Source: Atrina japonica
Lineage: Eukaryota > Mollusca > Bivalvia > Pterioida > Pinnidae
Direction: 5' to 3'
Assembly: GCA_030159075.1 (NCBI GenBank)
Contig: BROG01000926.1
Location: 1 to 64,000 of the forward strand
DNA length: 64,000 bases
Translations under genes and position numbers: made by a program
Notes under the pieces: model-generated
The model's database searches: none
What the model saw: only the letters and a program-made list of their open reading frames with translations
Told to the model about the DNA's origin: nothing
Part shown: positions 22,735-36,400 of the stretch, in pieces
Numbering within the stretch: position 1 is the stretch's first letter
How the letters are laid out: each line of letters starts with the position of its first letter

Positions 22735-23040
22735 CAAGACGATCGTTTCTGTCAATTAGACTTCATCAGTTAAGCTTGGATTTGATTTAAATGTATATTT
22801 CCGAAAGAAGAAGTAGTATCATACAAGGCCAAATAACAAATCTAAATTAATTGCCTAATCTGTCTAAGGGTACTACTGTTAAAATGAATATCTTAGCATT
22901 TCAGTTCAACTGGTGCTATCTGATTGGAATACGATATTGCTTTAGTCGGCCAGTACCGAAATACCAGGTACTATGCTTATGTATACCTTTGGGGACTTAA
23001 ACGGTCCACCAGCAGTGGCAATGACCTAGTGGTTAGAATG
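22735..23040 (-). repeat. Dispersed repeat R2, minus orientation
   Basis: TTAGACTTCATCAGTTAAGC, ATCATACAAGGCCAAATAAC and ACCGAAATACCAGGTACTAT, continuing to GGTCCACCAGCAGTGGCAAT. Colinear with 10230-10560. Confidence 0.65.
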
Positions 23041-23929
23041 CACATGTAAATTACTACAGACAGAGGGAAGTAAAATCCAGATATAAATCTTAATAAAATT
23101 AAGACGATCATAATGACAGGACTTCAATTTAGATCAAATTATTGAAAATAGTGCTCCTAAAACGTCACGATGCATTTTGAATGTCATCATTACAGGGAAG
23201 ACTTAGACGTATATCAGTGGAGATTGAATCCTCAGGCAATCAATGTTTGTCTTGCTCTATATTTGAGGACACCCAGAGGTTATGAGCATTAAAAAAAATC
23301 AGGATTCCTAGACTTACCTTCCAAACGGTTACTCTGGTATTATGAAAACTCAGTTGAACAGACCGCTTGTTTCAACGAGGACAATTTGAAATGGACTGCA
23401 ACAACAAGCAAGTGGCATAGTTATTGCCGAAATGTTAATTCAAGATAATCTTGTTATTGAGATTACAGGAGACAGGAGTTTCGTTGATATGGTCGACATG
23501 GAAAGCACAAACAATAATATAGACATTACGATTAATAAGACCGTCACTAAACATGATATGAAAAAGATGACAGGAAAGAGTGTAAAAATATGTGCGAAAT
23601 GATCTTATATTTCACAAATCCTATATAGATTCTACAAGGCATTTGATCAATTGTGTCACTGAGGTCTTATTGTATGGATAAGTGAGACAAAACAGAGTGA
23701 CTGATGATCGATGGTTTAAAAAACGATTATTGCACTACTTTTTCGTTCACTATGAGAATTTATGGAGTACAAAAAACAATATCAAACTCGGCCTCGGTCG
23801 ATAAAGTTTTTGTATTCCGTAAATTCATATCAATCCCAAAATAATGCAATATTTGTATAATATCCTACGGAAACTTAAATTTACACTTAATCGTTCTACA
23901 CTATAAAATATTTTGCTTTCATTTGTCCA

Positions 23930-24120
23930 ATTTTAATTCGCGACCAACATTGGTGTTCTTTCGAGAAACAATTCTCGCTGTTTCGTCTTTTCGGGGCGAA
24001 AGGATGAAAGGTCGCCAATTAAGACAAATAAACTATCGTTCTTTCGGGCATAAAAACAATGAAAGCTCGCCAATTAAGAACCACTAAAAGTCGTCATTTC
24101 TGAGCAAAAGATCAAAACAA
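23930..24120. repeat. Palindromic CGAAAGGA / TCCTTTCG array, copy 1
   Basis: Successive motifs such as TTCTTTCGAGAAAC, CTCGCTGTTTCGTC, GGGGCGAAAGGATGAAAGGT and CGCCAATTAAGA. The same vocabulary occurs at 44000-44345 upstream of gene B. No coding capacity. Confidence 0.6.
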
Positions 24121-24346
24121 CGATATGGCACAAATGAGCCACCGTACTTTACTAAATTTAAATTGTTTCGTTTTGAGTATGAAAGGAGACTTCAACGTAT
24201 TTCTGGCCGGTATCCATTCACTTCAGTTTTAAGTATGTGTCCATTGATGCAGATTAGACACATTGGGCCGGTAAAATGTTACTAGTTTGACTGGTATTGA
24301 AGAATACTTCTATAGACAACATACCTTTTACCCTGCTAATGGATGA

Positions 24347-24628
24347 GAGAGTCGTCGTGGCTCCGCGGTAGAGTGCTCGATTTGCAACCAGAGGGATCAC
24401 GGGCTCGAGCCTCAGCGGAGGCGGCTGGTTTTTCCTGTCCTTCGGATGAGACAATAAAAACCGACGTCCCGTTCACAGTAGGTGTCGACACGTTAAAGAA
24501 CCCTCTGTGCTCAATGGCAGTAAGTGTCGAGCATAGGCCAAAATTTGAAGCCCTTCAACGGCATTTGGTGACCTCTCCATATGAGTGAAAGACTTTTGAG
24601 TCGGACGTTAAATAACAATACAACATCA
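24347..24628 (+). mobile_element. Full-length tRNA-derived SINE
   Basis: 282 bp flanked by a perfect 12-bp target site duplication GCTAATGGATGA (24335-24346 and 24629-24640). The 5' head has an A-box-like TGGCTCCGCGGTAGAGTG and a B-box-like GGGCTCGAGCC spaced as in a tRNA. The body then reads CCTTCGGATGAGAC, CACAGTAGGTGTCG, TTAAAGAACCCTCT, ATTTGAAGCCCTTC and GGTGACCTCTCCATATGAG, and the tail GGACGTTAAATAACAATACA. Pol III transcription and LINE-driven retroposition are inferred. Three truncated copies lie in the window (559, 18344, 28909). Confidence 0.88.
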
Positions 24629-25107
24629 GCTAATGGATGATTAACATAAAGGTATAAATAATGGTGCTATGATATCTTAAGTTGGGTTTTACATTGATAC
24701 TGCCCACAGCCCTGTATAATGCTGTATAATTTTATTAGACTATCATATTTATTGATATAGTTTGTTCATTACCTAAAATGTTTTGTTTACATTAACTTAA
24801 ATGTGTGCAAAATATCCTACCACAGTGTTTTGTTCACTGTATTGTCGTTGATTTCTTTTCGTAATGATTAACTGCTAAAAAGCATTTACATGCAACTTGT
24901 CCTGTAAATTTGTATGTAAACCTGAATGAGTGTTACGATCCCTTTTCTTGGAAAATTGATGTTTCTCATACATTTTATTATACTTAAATACAAACGTGAT
25001 ATCTAAATAGTATAACGTTTCAGAATAAAATTAATACATAACTCCTAACCAAAAAGATAAATGCTTCTTGAACGTCAGCCGTTTTTCTACTCATTTGAAT
25101 ATAATTC

Positions 25108-25480
25108 CACACAGTTAGGATTTGATCCCACCATCTTGAATCACTGGTCAGGGTATCAGTTACTGTCACAACAGGAATGGCCAGCCCTCAGTTGGGATTT
25201 GATCCTACCATCTTGAATCACTGGTCAGGGTAGCAGTTACTGTCACAAAAGGAATGGCCAGCACTCAGTTGAGATTTGATGCAACCATTTTACATCATTG
25301 GTCAGGGTGGGAGTTACTTTCACAACAGGAATGGCTATAACTCAGTTGGGATTTGATACTACCATTTTACGTCACTGGTCAGGTAGGGGTTACTGTCACA
25401 ACAGGAATGGCCAGCACTCAGGATCTGATACTACCACCTTGCATTACTGGTCAGGTAGTGGTTAATGCCACGATAGGAGT
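25108..25480 (+). repeat. 77-bp tandem repeat, about five copies
   Basis: Units recur at 77-bp spacing (TTTGATCC or TTTGATAC at 25121, 25198, 25275, 25352), each with ACTGGTCAGG and GTTACTGTCACAACAGGAAT. The last copy is shortened. Confidence 0.85.
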
Positions 25481-25919
25481 GGTAAGATATTTTGGGTAGG
25501 CGGTACAGTTAACCTCAACTTATAGATCTGTTTGATCATGGTTACACATTTGCTGCCTCTAGATTGAAGATTTAGAGAACTGACTGTTTAATGATAGTTG
25601 ACATCAGCACCTATATGCTAAAACACGGGACCTGGTGGATTCTGTCTATAAACATGAGCGAATAAGTCAACACAGGTTAGGTGCAATAAGACATATCTTA
25701 TCATCAGTTGGGAGGTAACTCATCTATTTGAACGTAAAACACATTTTAAATTCCTGACAAATATCTTGAAACTTATTTTGTTCCATTTCACAGCACCTGA
25801 TGTCACTTCAGATTTTTATGGGAGTTCGCGTTGCTAGTGCTTTAGTTTCTTTACTGTCTTGTTCTAGTTTTGTCTAGTTTATGAAATGTTGAGTTACCTT
25901 TTCGATTTCGGGTGATGAG

Positions 25920-26140
25920 ACATCTGTACCAATTATGACGAGGATTCGTTCCTCACGTATTAATTTGACTGTGGAATCACGGCTGGTGTGACCAGTCGAC
26001 AGGGGATGCTTACTCATCCATGGCATCTGATCCCACCTTTTGATTTCAAGAGGTCTGTGTTTGTCTATTTTTTACCAGATTTGTACCTATATCCCTGACA
26101 TCCAAATTTATACTTTGATATCTGAGATTTTTATATCATA
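25920..26140 (-). repeat. Dispersed repeat R1
   Basis: Complete minus-orientation copy: ATGACGAGGATTCGTTCCTC, GCTTACTCATCCATGGCATC, CAAGAGGTCTGTGTTTGTC, and CTTTGATATCTGAGAT at the end. Confidence 0.75.
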
Positions 26141-26919
26141 AGCTTTTTATTTCTTCAGTTACACGTGTATCTTTGTGCTGTTAATTTTATTGCGTTCCTT
26201 TCTCCTAACTTTGTCTTTTACAAGGACTTCGAATATGTTGACTTTTCCCACCGATGTTTTTTTTGCTGATAATGACAAGTAAGGTCTCATAGGTATACGA
26301 CGTAATTAGTGAAAAAAGGCATTTATTGCGAAAAATGAAAATCAACTCAAAAATGCATTAATGTAAAAACATTTATAAAAAATATATTTGCAGGTTATGG
26401 GATGTGATGACTTCAAACAACTCCACCTGTTCCAAATCACAGATTGCGAGATGATGTTTAGCGAGTGATGTTATTAGGAATACATTTACACGTCACTTTA
26501 ATCTTACTAAGGTATAAACATTTTTGAATATTGAACAAGGTTGCACGAAAGAATATGGTTAACATGAACTGACAAAATATTCTATTGGTCGCATTTGAAG
26601 TTATACATATAGAGATTACTATCCAGCGGTTTGACATATTGATTAATACTTCCTTAATGGGTTAGACAATTTCCATTATACCGTTTCATTTTACCATTTG
26701 AGTAGCTTCATGATGTACTGTCATTGGGCATTGTTTTTTATTTGTTTGTTGTTGTTTTTTTTTTTGTTATTATATTTATTATATTTTGGTTTGAAGTTTT
26801 GAACAACAAAAGCAAAATGACTGAAATTTATAAAACAAATGTTTTCATAAAATAGAATTACCCATATTATGGTTTTAACCAAACACATAGTAAATGTGGT
26901 TAGTGCCTGTCATATTTCA

Positions 26920-27060
26920 GATGATGGGACAGGGGATGTTTACTCCTCCATGTCACCTGATCAACTACCTGGATTTTCAGAGGTCCGTGTTTGTCTAGTG
27001 TTATATATTTTCTCTTGGACATCCTAACAATTAATACCTTTGTATGTGTGATTTTCTTAT
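26920..27060 (-). repeat. Dispersed repeat R1, partial
   Basis: GATGTTTACTCCTCCATG, TTTTCAGAGGTCCGTGTTTG and CTCTTGGACATCC are R1 blocks in minus orientation. The end beyond the ACCGGTCACA region is missing. Confidence 0.65.
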
Positions 27061-27101
27061 ATTGTTGAAAGAAATATCTATATAAATATTGATATTATCT
27101 T

Positions 27102-27163
<62 letters not shown>
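27102..27163 (+). repeat. (TA)n(TG)n microsatellite
   Basis: Short TA tract then 24 TG units. It lies about 210 bases beyond the stop codon of gene B, possibly in or near its 3' UTR. Confidence 0.95.
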
Positions 27164-27165
<2 letters not shown>

Positions 27166-27375
27166 CTCAGGAGTTTAAAATTCTTGTTTTATAAAGTAGT
27201 ACGACTTTACATACAAATATATATATATATAATGTGACGGCCTAAAATTCATAGATACAGACTGGATCACAACTGTATTATGTAGTAAACGTTTTACAAT
27301 TTTATCATACAATTTCTCTGTGTCCTGGCAAAATCAAGACATACAAGGAAACGTTGAACTTTCATTAGTATAAAG

Positions 27376-27487
27376 TCAGTATTCATTGTTCTGTATAGCT
27401 GTGTCTTTTGATAACGAAGTCGTTTTGCATTCTATAAATGATTCATTGTTGTCGCCATCTTCTACAGTCTTACTTTTTATGGATTTC
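27376..27487 (-). CDS. Gene B exon 10: C-terminal tail and stop
   Basis: Encodes KSIKSKTVEDGDNNES, then FIECKTTSLSKDTAIQNNEY and TGA. Differs from gene A at several sites (SIKS for VMKS, GDNNES for ADNNVP). Confidence 0.9.
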
Positions 27488-30400
27488 CTACAATATAAAA
27501 AGATGCTATATATATACAATAGATGTTCGCTAAAGCCTACTACGTATGGATTAGCACGTGTAACAAATTCCATCATTGTTGCACGCTAAACACAAGGAGC
27601 CACTCTAAAGCCACATACAGGGGTAGCTCCGGTGTGTGGCAAGGGCTTTGAGTTGTCACCTTTTTATCTTCACTCTTGATGTTTGTTAATTAAAGCGATA
27701 TGAGCTGTCGTAGGTGAAACATTTTACATCCCCACGTGATATTCTGTCTCATATATATATATTCCAAAGATACCATCTGGTGGTTAGAATAACAAATGCA
27801 TGTGTGAAATTGCAAAAATCTTGCCAAACGTAACCCGTAATATTAATTATTTTTTGTCCGCCATACTTTGAGCATTACAAATTAACTTTCGATCATTTTT
27901 TACGAATATTACCGATTGACCAATAAACACGTGCTATTTGCAGTTAATATGCATTCAATTCTTATTACCCTTTACGTTTATATTCGTACATCATCATTTC
28001 ATATCTGAATCAGGCAAAGTTTGGCTTTTCCGTTGTTTCGAAACATTCGTTTCTGAAATTGTCCACGTGCCGGGTATATCGTGTGATTTCGACCAATTTT
28101 TTACTTGCCCCATCGCCTTCTCGGCTTTATCATTCTTGACACATATGATCATGAACTGCCTAACTCCAGCGGACATAGCGGCACGATTGTACGCATACTT
28201 TTCAGTTATATTGTTTTGATTTTGTCAACGTCAGTATTCAGGGTAACATTGAAAACCGGAAACAAATCTTTTAGTGAACTGATATATTTATTCATATATT
28301 CATCCGATTCTCTTCAGGTATATAAAATAGCGTTCAAAAGCATATATTTTACATAATACACGCACTTTCCAATAAAAATCACGTCCTGTATCTTAAAAAT
28401 AAATATAAAACACATAAAAATCGGCCGACTTTAACATAGTCGGAGCGCGTAAAGGACCGAGATCCTCTGACCGAATTACGAAGTAAATATGATATTGCGA
28501 AAGAGTTTATCTGAAAGGTCAATGCATACAGAAATACAGCTGGATTTTTAAGGTACGGGAAAACTTAAATTCTAATTAAACAAATAACTTCGAAAAGAAG
28601 ATCTTTTACAACGTTTTACGTGTATGGTAATGCATTTGAGCACACATTTCACACATTTTATCATATTCTCGACTATATGTCAGGGGACAAAAATAATCAT
28701 TGTGACAGCTTATATCGCTTCAATTCATTTTAATGGTGATTGACATCAAACTCAACATTGTTATACGGTTGCGACCAATTTTTAATGGTGGAGGAGAGAA
28801 TCCAGGAAGAGACTACTGGCTGCCTTCCCGCAGTGAAACTGACAATCTTTCCTGCAAAACCAGCTTAGGTCCCATCTTCTATATTTATTATATATTTTGT
28901 TTGTTTGTTTATTGTTGTTTAACGTCCAACTCAAGAATCTTTCACTCATATGGAGACGTCACCAAATGCCGTTGAAAGGCTTCAAATTTTGACCTATGCT
29001 TGGCACTTACGGCCATTGAGCAGTAAGGGTTCTTTAACGTGCTACTGTGAATCAAATTTAAGTGTTTTGTACTGTGACACATTCAATATTACCGTATGAT
29101 TAATGTATACGAAGATACAAATATTTATACCCACTTTCGAAAATGTATTGCATCCTGAATAGTTTCTGGGAGATCTCTATTAACTGTCTCGGGCAGCAAA
29201 AGTGCAAGAGCACCGGCAATAAGTGATGCAGAACCACAAATAACCAGAGGTACAGCTACCCCAGTTTTTCCACCAACAGTATCTGCCTGAAATTGAGAGG
29301 GCACTAGGAAATAAAATGGGTATAGATGTTATATACATTGACACCCCCCCCCCCCCCAGTTCTTAAAAGATTGTTATGGACAGGTGTGAAATATTTTAAT
29401 TGATAATGAACATTATAAACAGGGACAAGGTGATAGATAAACAAACAAAAGAAGAATTGATAAGGTTATCAAAAACAGGTCATCGGTTGGTACATTCCAT
29501 TTTCAAGTGATTTGGGGATAGAGTACAAAGGAAACTTTAATGTCAATAAACACAGCACTAATATGATATGTATTGACCAAGAATGAATCCATGTCGTAGA
29601 CCTTGTGATCATTCCTAACACAATTTTGAAGAACCCCTGTTCACCAGTGCAAGATATAAACAACGGCTATACTCAATTTACTCGAACTGATAAACTTCAG
29701 ACCGTTTATCATTGTCACTAACAGTAGCAAATGAGGTGACTTTTGTTTATCATATCTGTATTTACGGTTGTCAAATCGGTCAATACTTAGTAATCGGTTA
29801 ACCAAATGTTTTTTTCCGATCGAGTACTCGGTTATTCGGTCAATTATGTAATATTGCAGTTGCAGATCCCGAAGTTATTCATAGTGGAGGTGGTTGCACA
29901 GATAAACTTACTTGCCGAGGAGGTATATTATCTTGTTCCCACTACATCCTGGAAAATGTTTAATTTTAATAGCTCTGCTGGTTATTTTGTAGCTTCTGGA
30001 CACTATATAAGGACCATTTAGTCTTATCATAAGAATCAAGCTGGTAGCTTATTACAGCTTATTAAAGGTATATATCTACCAGATATAAAATACAAACAAC
30101 TCCCGAATATGCCAAACCAAGTGGCAGGTATAAACGCACTAATTGTTGTATAAACATGTATATAACGAGGATAGACGGTGAGTCAAGTCAGTTAGATGAT
30201 TATCTTTATTTCTAAATATTTCAAAAATGCTAAATACACGTGATTTTTAAATTCTGCTAGCGTCATCGAGTCTTCGATAATTGGACCATCCGACGAGTAC
30301 TCAGTTAACCGGTTACTCGTTGACAACCCTAGTATTTATATAACATAAAAAGGAGACAATACTGTTTATCCTGCGTCTCGGATCCTATTTGGTTTTATGT

Positions 30401-33400
30401 TTAGAAAAGCTTGATGTTTAACGCCTTCGGCTTCTGTCCATATTGTTTTTGTACTCCATAAATTCTCAAATCAAACCAAAAATAGTGCAATAATCTTATA
30501 AAATCAACGCAGTCAAAATGCAAAAATTGCATTTAAAGAATGCCACATATGTCAAAAATAAATATAAATTCACATATACCGAAGTATTATTCTTTAGAAT
30601 GTCCAGAAACAAATAAACAAATCTGGTGAGCATTGGACAAACACGGATCTCTGGGAATTTAGAGCAGGACTCAGGTGACCTAGAGGAGTAAATGTGATGT
30701 TGGAAAAATTAAGACCAGAAGTAATAAATAAATAAATAGATAAATTTATTTCTACTGATTACCATTCACGTTGATGTCTATGTTGCAAGATAGGCATACG
30801 GGCATTTGTAAATAATTGACACACAAACGACTTAATATTGTACATTTGAAATGGGAAAATGTCCGAGCATACTAATAAAAGTTCCGAGAGATGTTTTCGC
30901 TTGTCATTTAGACAACATACAGGCTTTCTATTCTAACAAGATAAAAAGTTAGAAAGATTGGTAGTAATCTATCTTTAAATGTAGGGGGAAAAGGAATTAT
31001 CACATTAAGATGATCAAGTCAGTACTTCGGTTTGTTTCTGGCTTTAACCACCCAGATAATACTGACTTTTTCGTAATCTGTTTTTGTGTCATTGTTGTTG
31101 TTTCGAGATGTGTGACTGGATGAAGTCTCTTTATGAGTTAATACAACATAAAAGTTTATTATTTTATTCTCAGTCAGTTTAAGTATAGAAATCTAGTTAT
31201 ACTTGACATACCTGCTGCCTTGATCTTCTTTAATCATGGCGCATACATCAACTAATTATGAACAGTACCAGGGATTTATATCATCAACATGCAGGTCTGT
31301 AAAAGGTCCCATTCCCAAAGCAAAATCTGCTATATTTTCCCAAATTTTTAGCAAAAATTTCCGAATTATGTTTACCATGTACCTCACTCTTGATATACAT
31401 AGGAAAAAATACAACTTAAAAGTACTGCTCAATTTAAGCGCCCATGACTTCAGATGAATTGCATGTTGTCAGTTTAATACAAAAAGTTAAATGAATTAAA
31501 AGATTTGTATTTTCTAATAGTAAAATGACCAAAGTTACTTTTTATTTCCCCAATTTAGCCCATCGCGAGGTAAAATTCCCAAATGAAAGGGTACAGGACC
31601 TTGTCCGAAAAAGGGTCTATAAGCCCACGAGTACCTTAATCAGAAAAAAAGTGTATCTTTGTTGTTAATAATTATTATAAACATAATACCAAAGTATAAA
31701 AGTATAATATAACGTTAAAAGAAATCACGAGACTAACTAACGCCACAGACTCGAAAAGTGTTTACGTGTATTCGTTTAAGTAATAATTAATTAACTTTAG
31801 TAACAGACAGCTTTACAGCTAGGTGTGCAGTATACAGTGGGACGTTTAATTTGTTTTACTAAAATATTGCTCACATAATATCTGAAAAAATATACATAGT
31901 TCTAATAATAAAGATGGTATGCAACACTGTCTAATCAATATGTTTAACCAGGTAATTATAATAATAAGGGTAGTATGTGCATAGGATTTGTATGCAACAC
32001 CCGTCTGTTGTCTGCATCAAACATGGGATTCTAGGTGAAGAAAGTACTTGGACATGGCCTAAAAACTTTATGGTTTAAAGCCCGGTGCTCTTACAATTCG
32101 ATCAGTGATCACCCCTCTGTTTCCATATTACAATTAAAGGAAATAGAATAACTATTACACCTAATTCATTCTTTTACAAAACGGTACAGGAATAAAATGC
32201 GTTGGAATAAAAATTACTCTAATTTTATATCTTGCAGGTGATTCGATATTCCAGCGTGTTCAAGATATGAACATTTCATATACAGAGGCAACTTTCTTAC
32301 TGTTAAATTGTTGTCACAAGAGTATAAGGTATCAAATTTAATCTCAATATTTTGAAAATCCTATGGTCTGCATTGTGCCCTTGGTTTCAATAACAGTATA
32401 TCGCCAAGTAGTATTGCCTGTCACGTTTGATATTGGTTGTTGACTCGTCTTTGCCGATTGTGACGAGAATTAATACCCACTTCTTTCATTTGAATTTGAC
32501 TGTAAACTCGCGGCTGATGTGACCGGTGGACAGGGAACCCCGAATGCTTACTCCTCCATTTCACCTGATCCCACTCCAAGATTTTCAGAGGTCCGTATTT
32601 CTTCAGTGTTCACCATTTTGTCTCCCTTATCATTAATACTTTGATATTTGTCATTTTATATTTATAATATACAGCCTTTGTACAGCGTTTGATTCAGAGA
32701 TTAATTATTTTCATGTCTCAAAGTCCAAGCAATCAAGAATTAGGGAACAAGTATAATTAGAACAATTGCAATGAAAATGCTGCATAACCATAGATACATA
32801 CCGTTCCCACGATAAAAGGCGATATCATTGCTCCAATCCAAGATAATGACGAACAAACTCCCATGGAAGCATTGCGGATCACTGTCGGAAACAGTTCTGC
32901 TGACAATATATACACTGTACTGAAAGCAGCTGTCACGAAGAATTTTCCAATCATTGAAAATACTGTAGTTGTCCATTGCATACCTTTGTGCAAAATATAG
33001 CCGAAGAACTTTATAAACATTATCATATTGTTTCACCCTAGATATCAACAAAAGTCATTTGTTCGTACTAACTGAAAATATATGGTTGTATAAATATATA
33101 TATCCTAATGGTAGCAAACACATGCAATCATATACAAGTGATATTTTCGTGTAGATAGCACCTTTTGAAGTATTAAAACTTGTAATAATCATTTTAATAC
33201 AGTGGGTACGCTTGGACGGATATGAAATCCATTTAGGTTTATTACTTGACCTTGTATGATACCATTTTTTGGTTTCGGAATATATGCTAAAAAATGAAGG
33301 AAGCAAAACTGTTCAGCACACAAAGATCTACAAAAAAGTAAATAGGGCCCCATATAGGAGTTATTTCCCATTTTAAGTGGATTTTCATGTTTTTGACTGG

Positions 33401-36400
33401 TTTTTTTTGCATCTTGAAATGTATGATAGAAAGACAGGAAGTGAAATAAGCAAAACCCAATTAACTGGATTTCTGAAATTTTTGAAAATGGAATCTGTCA
33501 ATAAACCGTCCACTAGGGGACGCTTGAATAACACACGGTACAGTTGTATGCAAATGGCTTAATAACTCAAAACTAATTTACATTTTGTATACAAAGAGAA
33601 ATTTAAGACATTTTCGACTTCTTCTCAAGAACCAGTGAAGAAATTTCAATCGAACCTGACAGGAAATTTTTCATGTTTTTGGCTGGTTTTTTTTTCACAT
33701 TATCTTGAATTTTCTTCTAATGAACCAATGATCAGATGAATTTCAAATTTTGTATGCATGATTGTTGAAACAATATCTACAAACGCATGAAAATGAAATT
33801 AATCGATAAACGGTCCACTAGGGGCGCTTCAAGAACACAGAGTACAGTTGTATACAAATGGTTTAATAACTCAGATGTATACAAAGATATATGAAAAAAT
33901 TGTTAGGAATGATCTAAGAATCATTTTGACAAAACTTCAAGGTCATGGAATGATAGGTCAAGGTCACAGACACCTAAGTAAACAGATTTTTGTTTGTCAA
34001 ATTTTAGATATTTTCGACTTTCTTAAGAACCAGTGGACTAATTTTAACCAAACTTGACAGTTTTCTCGGGTGACCGTTAAGGCCCACCAGGCCTCTTGTT
34101 TTCCAAGCTATAACTTTATGCTTTAATGAAATTATTGTAGTTTATTTATCTACCATGCATGGCTGTAGCTATAGTACTGAGGCAGGCAACTCCACCGATT
34201 ATCATGAACATAGAATGAACTCTCTTCCGTCCAAAGCGGTCGATCAAGAATATTGGTAATACACCTGCCGGAAGTTCCACTAGACCGGATAAAGTGAAGT
34301 TCAAGAAGAAGTCGCCATATAGATTACTTACATTAAAGGTTAAACCATAGTAAGTCAGAACCACCACAATCCTGTAAATTTAAATTATGCGATTTTAATT
34401 GTTAAGTATCATTATCATTGAAAAGTCTTTAATTTTTAACACTTCGGTCTGTAGAATTTAAATGAATAAAAATCCTTTTCAATCCCTGTAAGAACGCTAC
34501 ATTAACTATTTATATAACATTTCAATGGCTGTTATTAAGTTTGTAATGCGAAGTCTGCTTGTTGAAGCATATTGTTGGCTTGACTATGGATAATAGCTAT
34601 AGGCCAATACAAATGTAGCTAATGTACAAATGTCCCCGGGGCCCCTTATTGAATGATTGTAGGGGTATACATTTTGTAATTGAATTTTCCAGTACAACTT
34701 TTTAAATTGTTTATTCACGTTATAATTGAGGTATTGAGTGCCTATTTGCATTAGAACCAGTTGGTTAATGATAATTGGACTCTAAATATATTTGATATTC
34801 AGATATGCACAAATTTACACATATTTACTTTTCTGTAATTTGAACTATAGAAAATAAATCTGTTATGAAATGAACCATAATTGTGCAAAGCTATAGCTTT
34901 ATTGGTTCGTTGCCACTGTCGATGGACTGTTTCAGTCTCAGAGAGTATACATAAATCTAGTACCGGGTATTTCGGTACCAGCTGACTATCTTTTACTTAA
35001 GGGGGAATATCGACGCCATCTTGAAAATGAACTGCAATATTTAGAACTTGCCACATTTGCAATACAAACATTGTTGAACATTACATGCAGGTCCACATGA
35101 ATAAAATACAATAAACCAACCTCAGAGAAATTGAAAAATGATTTTAAATACGTAATAAGTTAGATTTTTATATCATTTTAAATTTTCAGTGAAAATAATA
35201 TAATTCAGAAAGAGGTAAAAAGACAATCACATACCAGTTGCAAAATATAATTAAAGTTCTCATAAATAAAACTTTTGAAGTCAATAGAAGCCAAACTTTT
35301 CCTGTTTCATTCTTGTTATCCATTGTGATATCCAGCATGAGATTATCGGGTATGTGATTTCCGTTCACTTTTGCTACCCGCTGTAACTGCTGTTTTGTTT
35401 CCTCAGCTCTACCACGGGCGAGTAACCATCGTGGTGATTCGGGAACAGATCTGGAAGAATCGTTTTAAACTGTGGTTCAATAAAAGTCTCTAAACCCTAA
35501 ACTTTCAACATTAAAGCGTTGGATATAGTTTGTAGGATATTAACAAATACCTTCTTTAAGTTTTACTCCCCGGTATGCCTCCTTACTGTCCGCAGACAAA
35601 GAAAGGATATATTGCGTTTGAACATGGGATGGTTGTTACAAGAAAATGCAAAACAAGTGATCGAAATCTAAAGTCATATGCTTTCTAACAACAAAAGTTA
35701 GTATGACATGTTACTATGTAGTTACTGAGCATTTTGTTTACCATAGTTTTGGACCAGGTTATCAATACGGGTAACATGTAATTGTTCTTGGTTGAATTAT
35801 TGAATGCAGTGAATAGGCATGTGTGAGTAGTTGTTGTTCGACAGTAAAAGCATTCATTCGAAGGGTCAGACGGGAATTGTTCACTTTTCTCTCTCTTATA
35901 AATGGTCTATGTTCATGTGATTAAAAAGAATTAAGAACATAATTGTATGTATATTGGTCCCGGTATTTGTATTTATCAAATTGTGAAAACTTTTTCGTGA
36001 CAATAAATTCACTGAAAAGAAAACAATATTTATAAACATAAATATCACATTAAAATCTACCTGCATATTCAGGGGCGGATAACTGAAAGTGAAAGAGTTC
36101 GGGCGTACTTTTTACCCCCGTTTTGTTTTTGTAAAATAAAGCAAGGTGAAGCAGCCGGGTAATCTCTGTAATAAATTATCTCCAAATTACTGATAGCTTT
36201 AAGGTAAAATTGATGTACATAGAGTATCAAAAATCTCAGATACCAAAGTATAAACCTTTGCAGGATATAACTTTGGTAGTATGTTTATAATATATATTAT
36301 AATATATATACATTCATATCTGGTAAAATGGACAAACACGGACTTCTGGAAACCAACAGGTTGGATCAGGTGCCATAGAGGAGTAAGCATCAAATGACGG

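Larger units (their letters stand above)
21105..27375. other. Spacer between convergent genes A and B
   Basis: No coding region is supported. The first ~200 bp retain patches of similarity to the gene B 3' flank (GTCTTGATTTTGCCAG; GGCCGTCACATT), probably 3' UTR. Next come R2 copies, palindromic GCGACAATATGTG motifs, the palindromic CGAAAGGA array, a full-length SINE, a 77-bp tandem repeat, two R1 copies and a TA/TG microsatellite. 23050-23900 and 24650-25090 show nothing recognisable. Confidence 0.6.
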
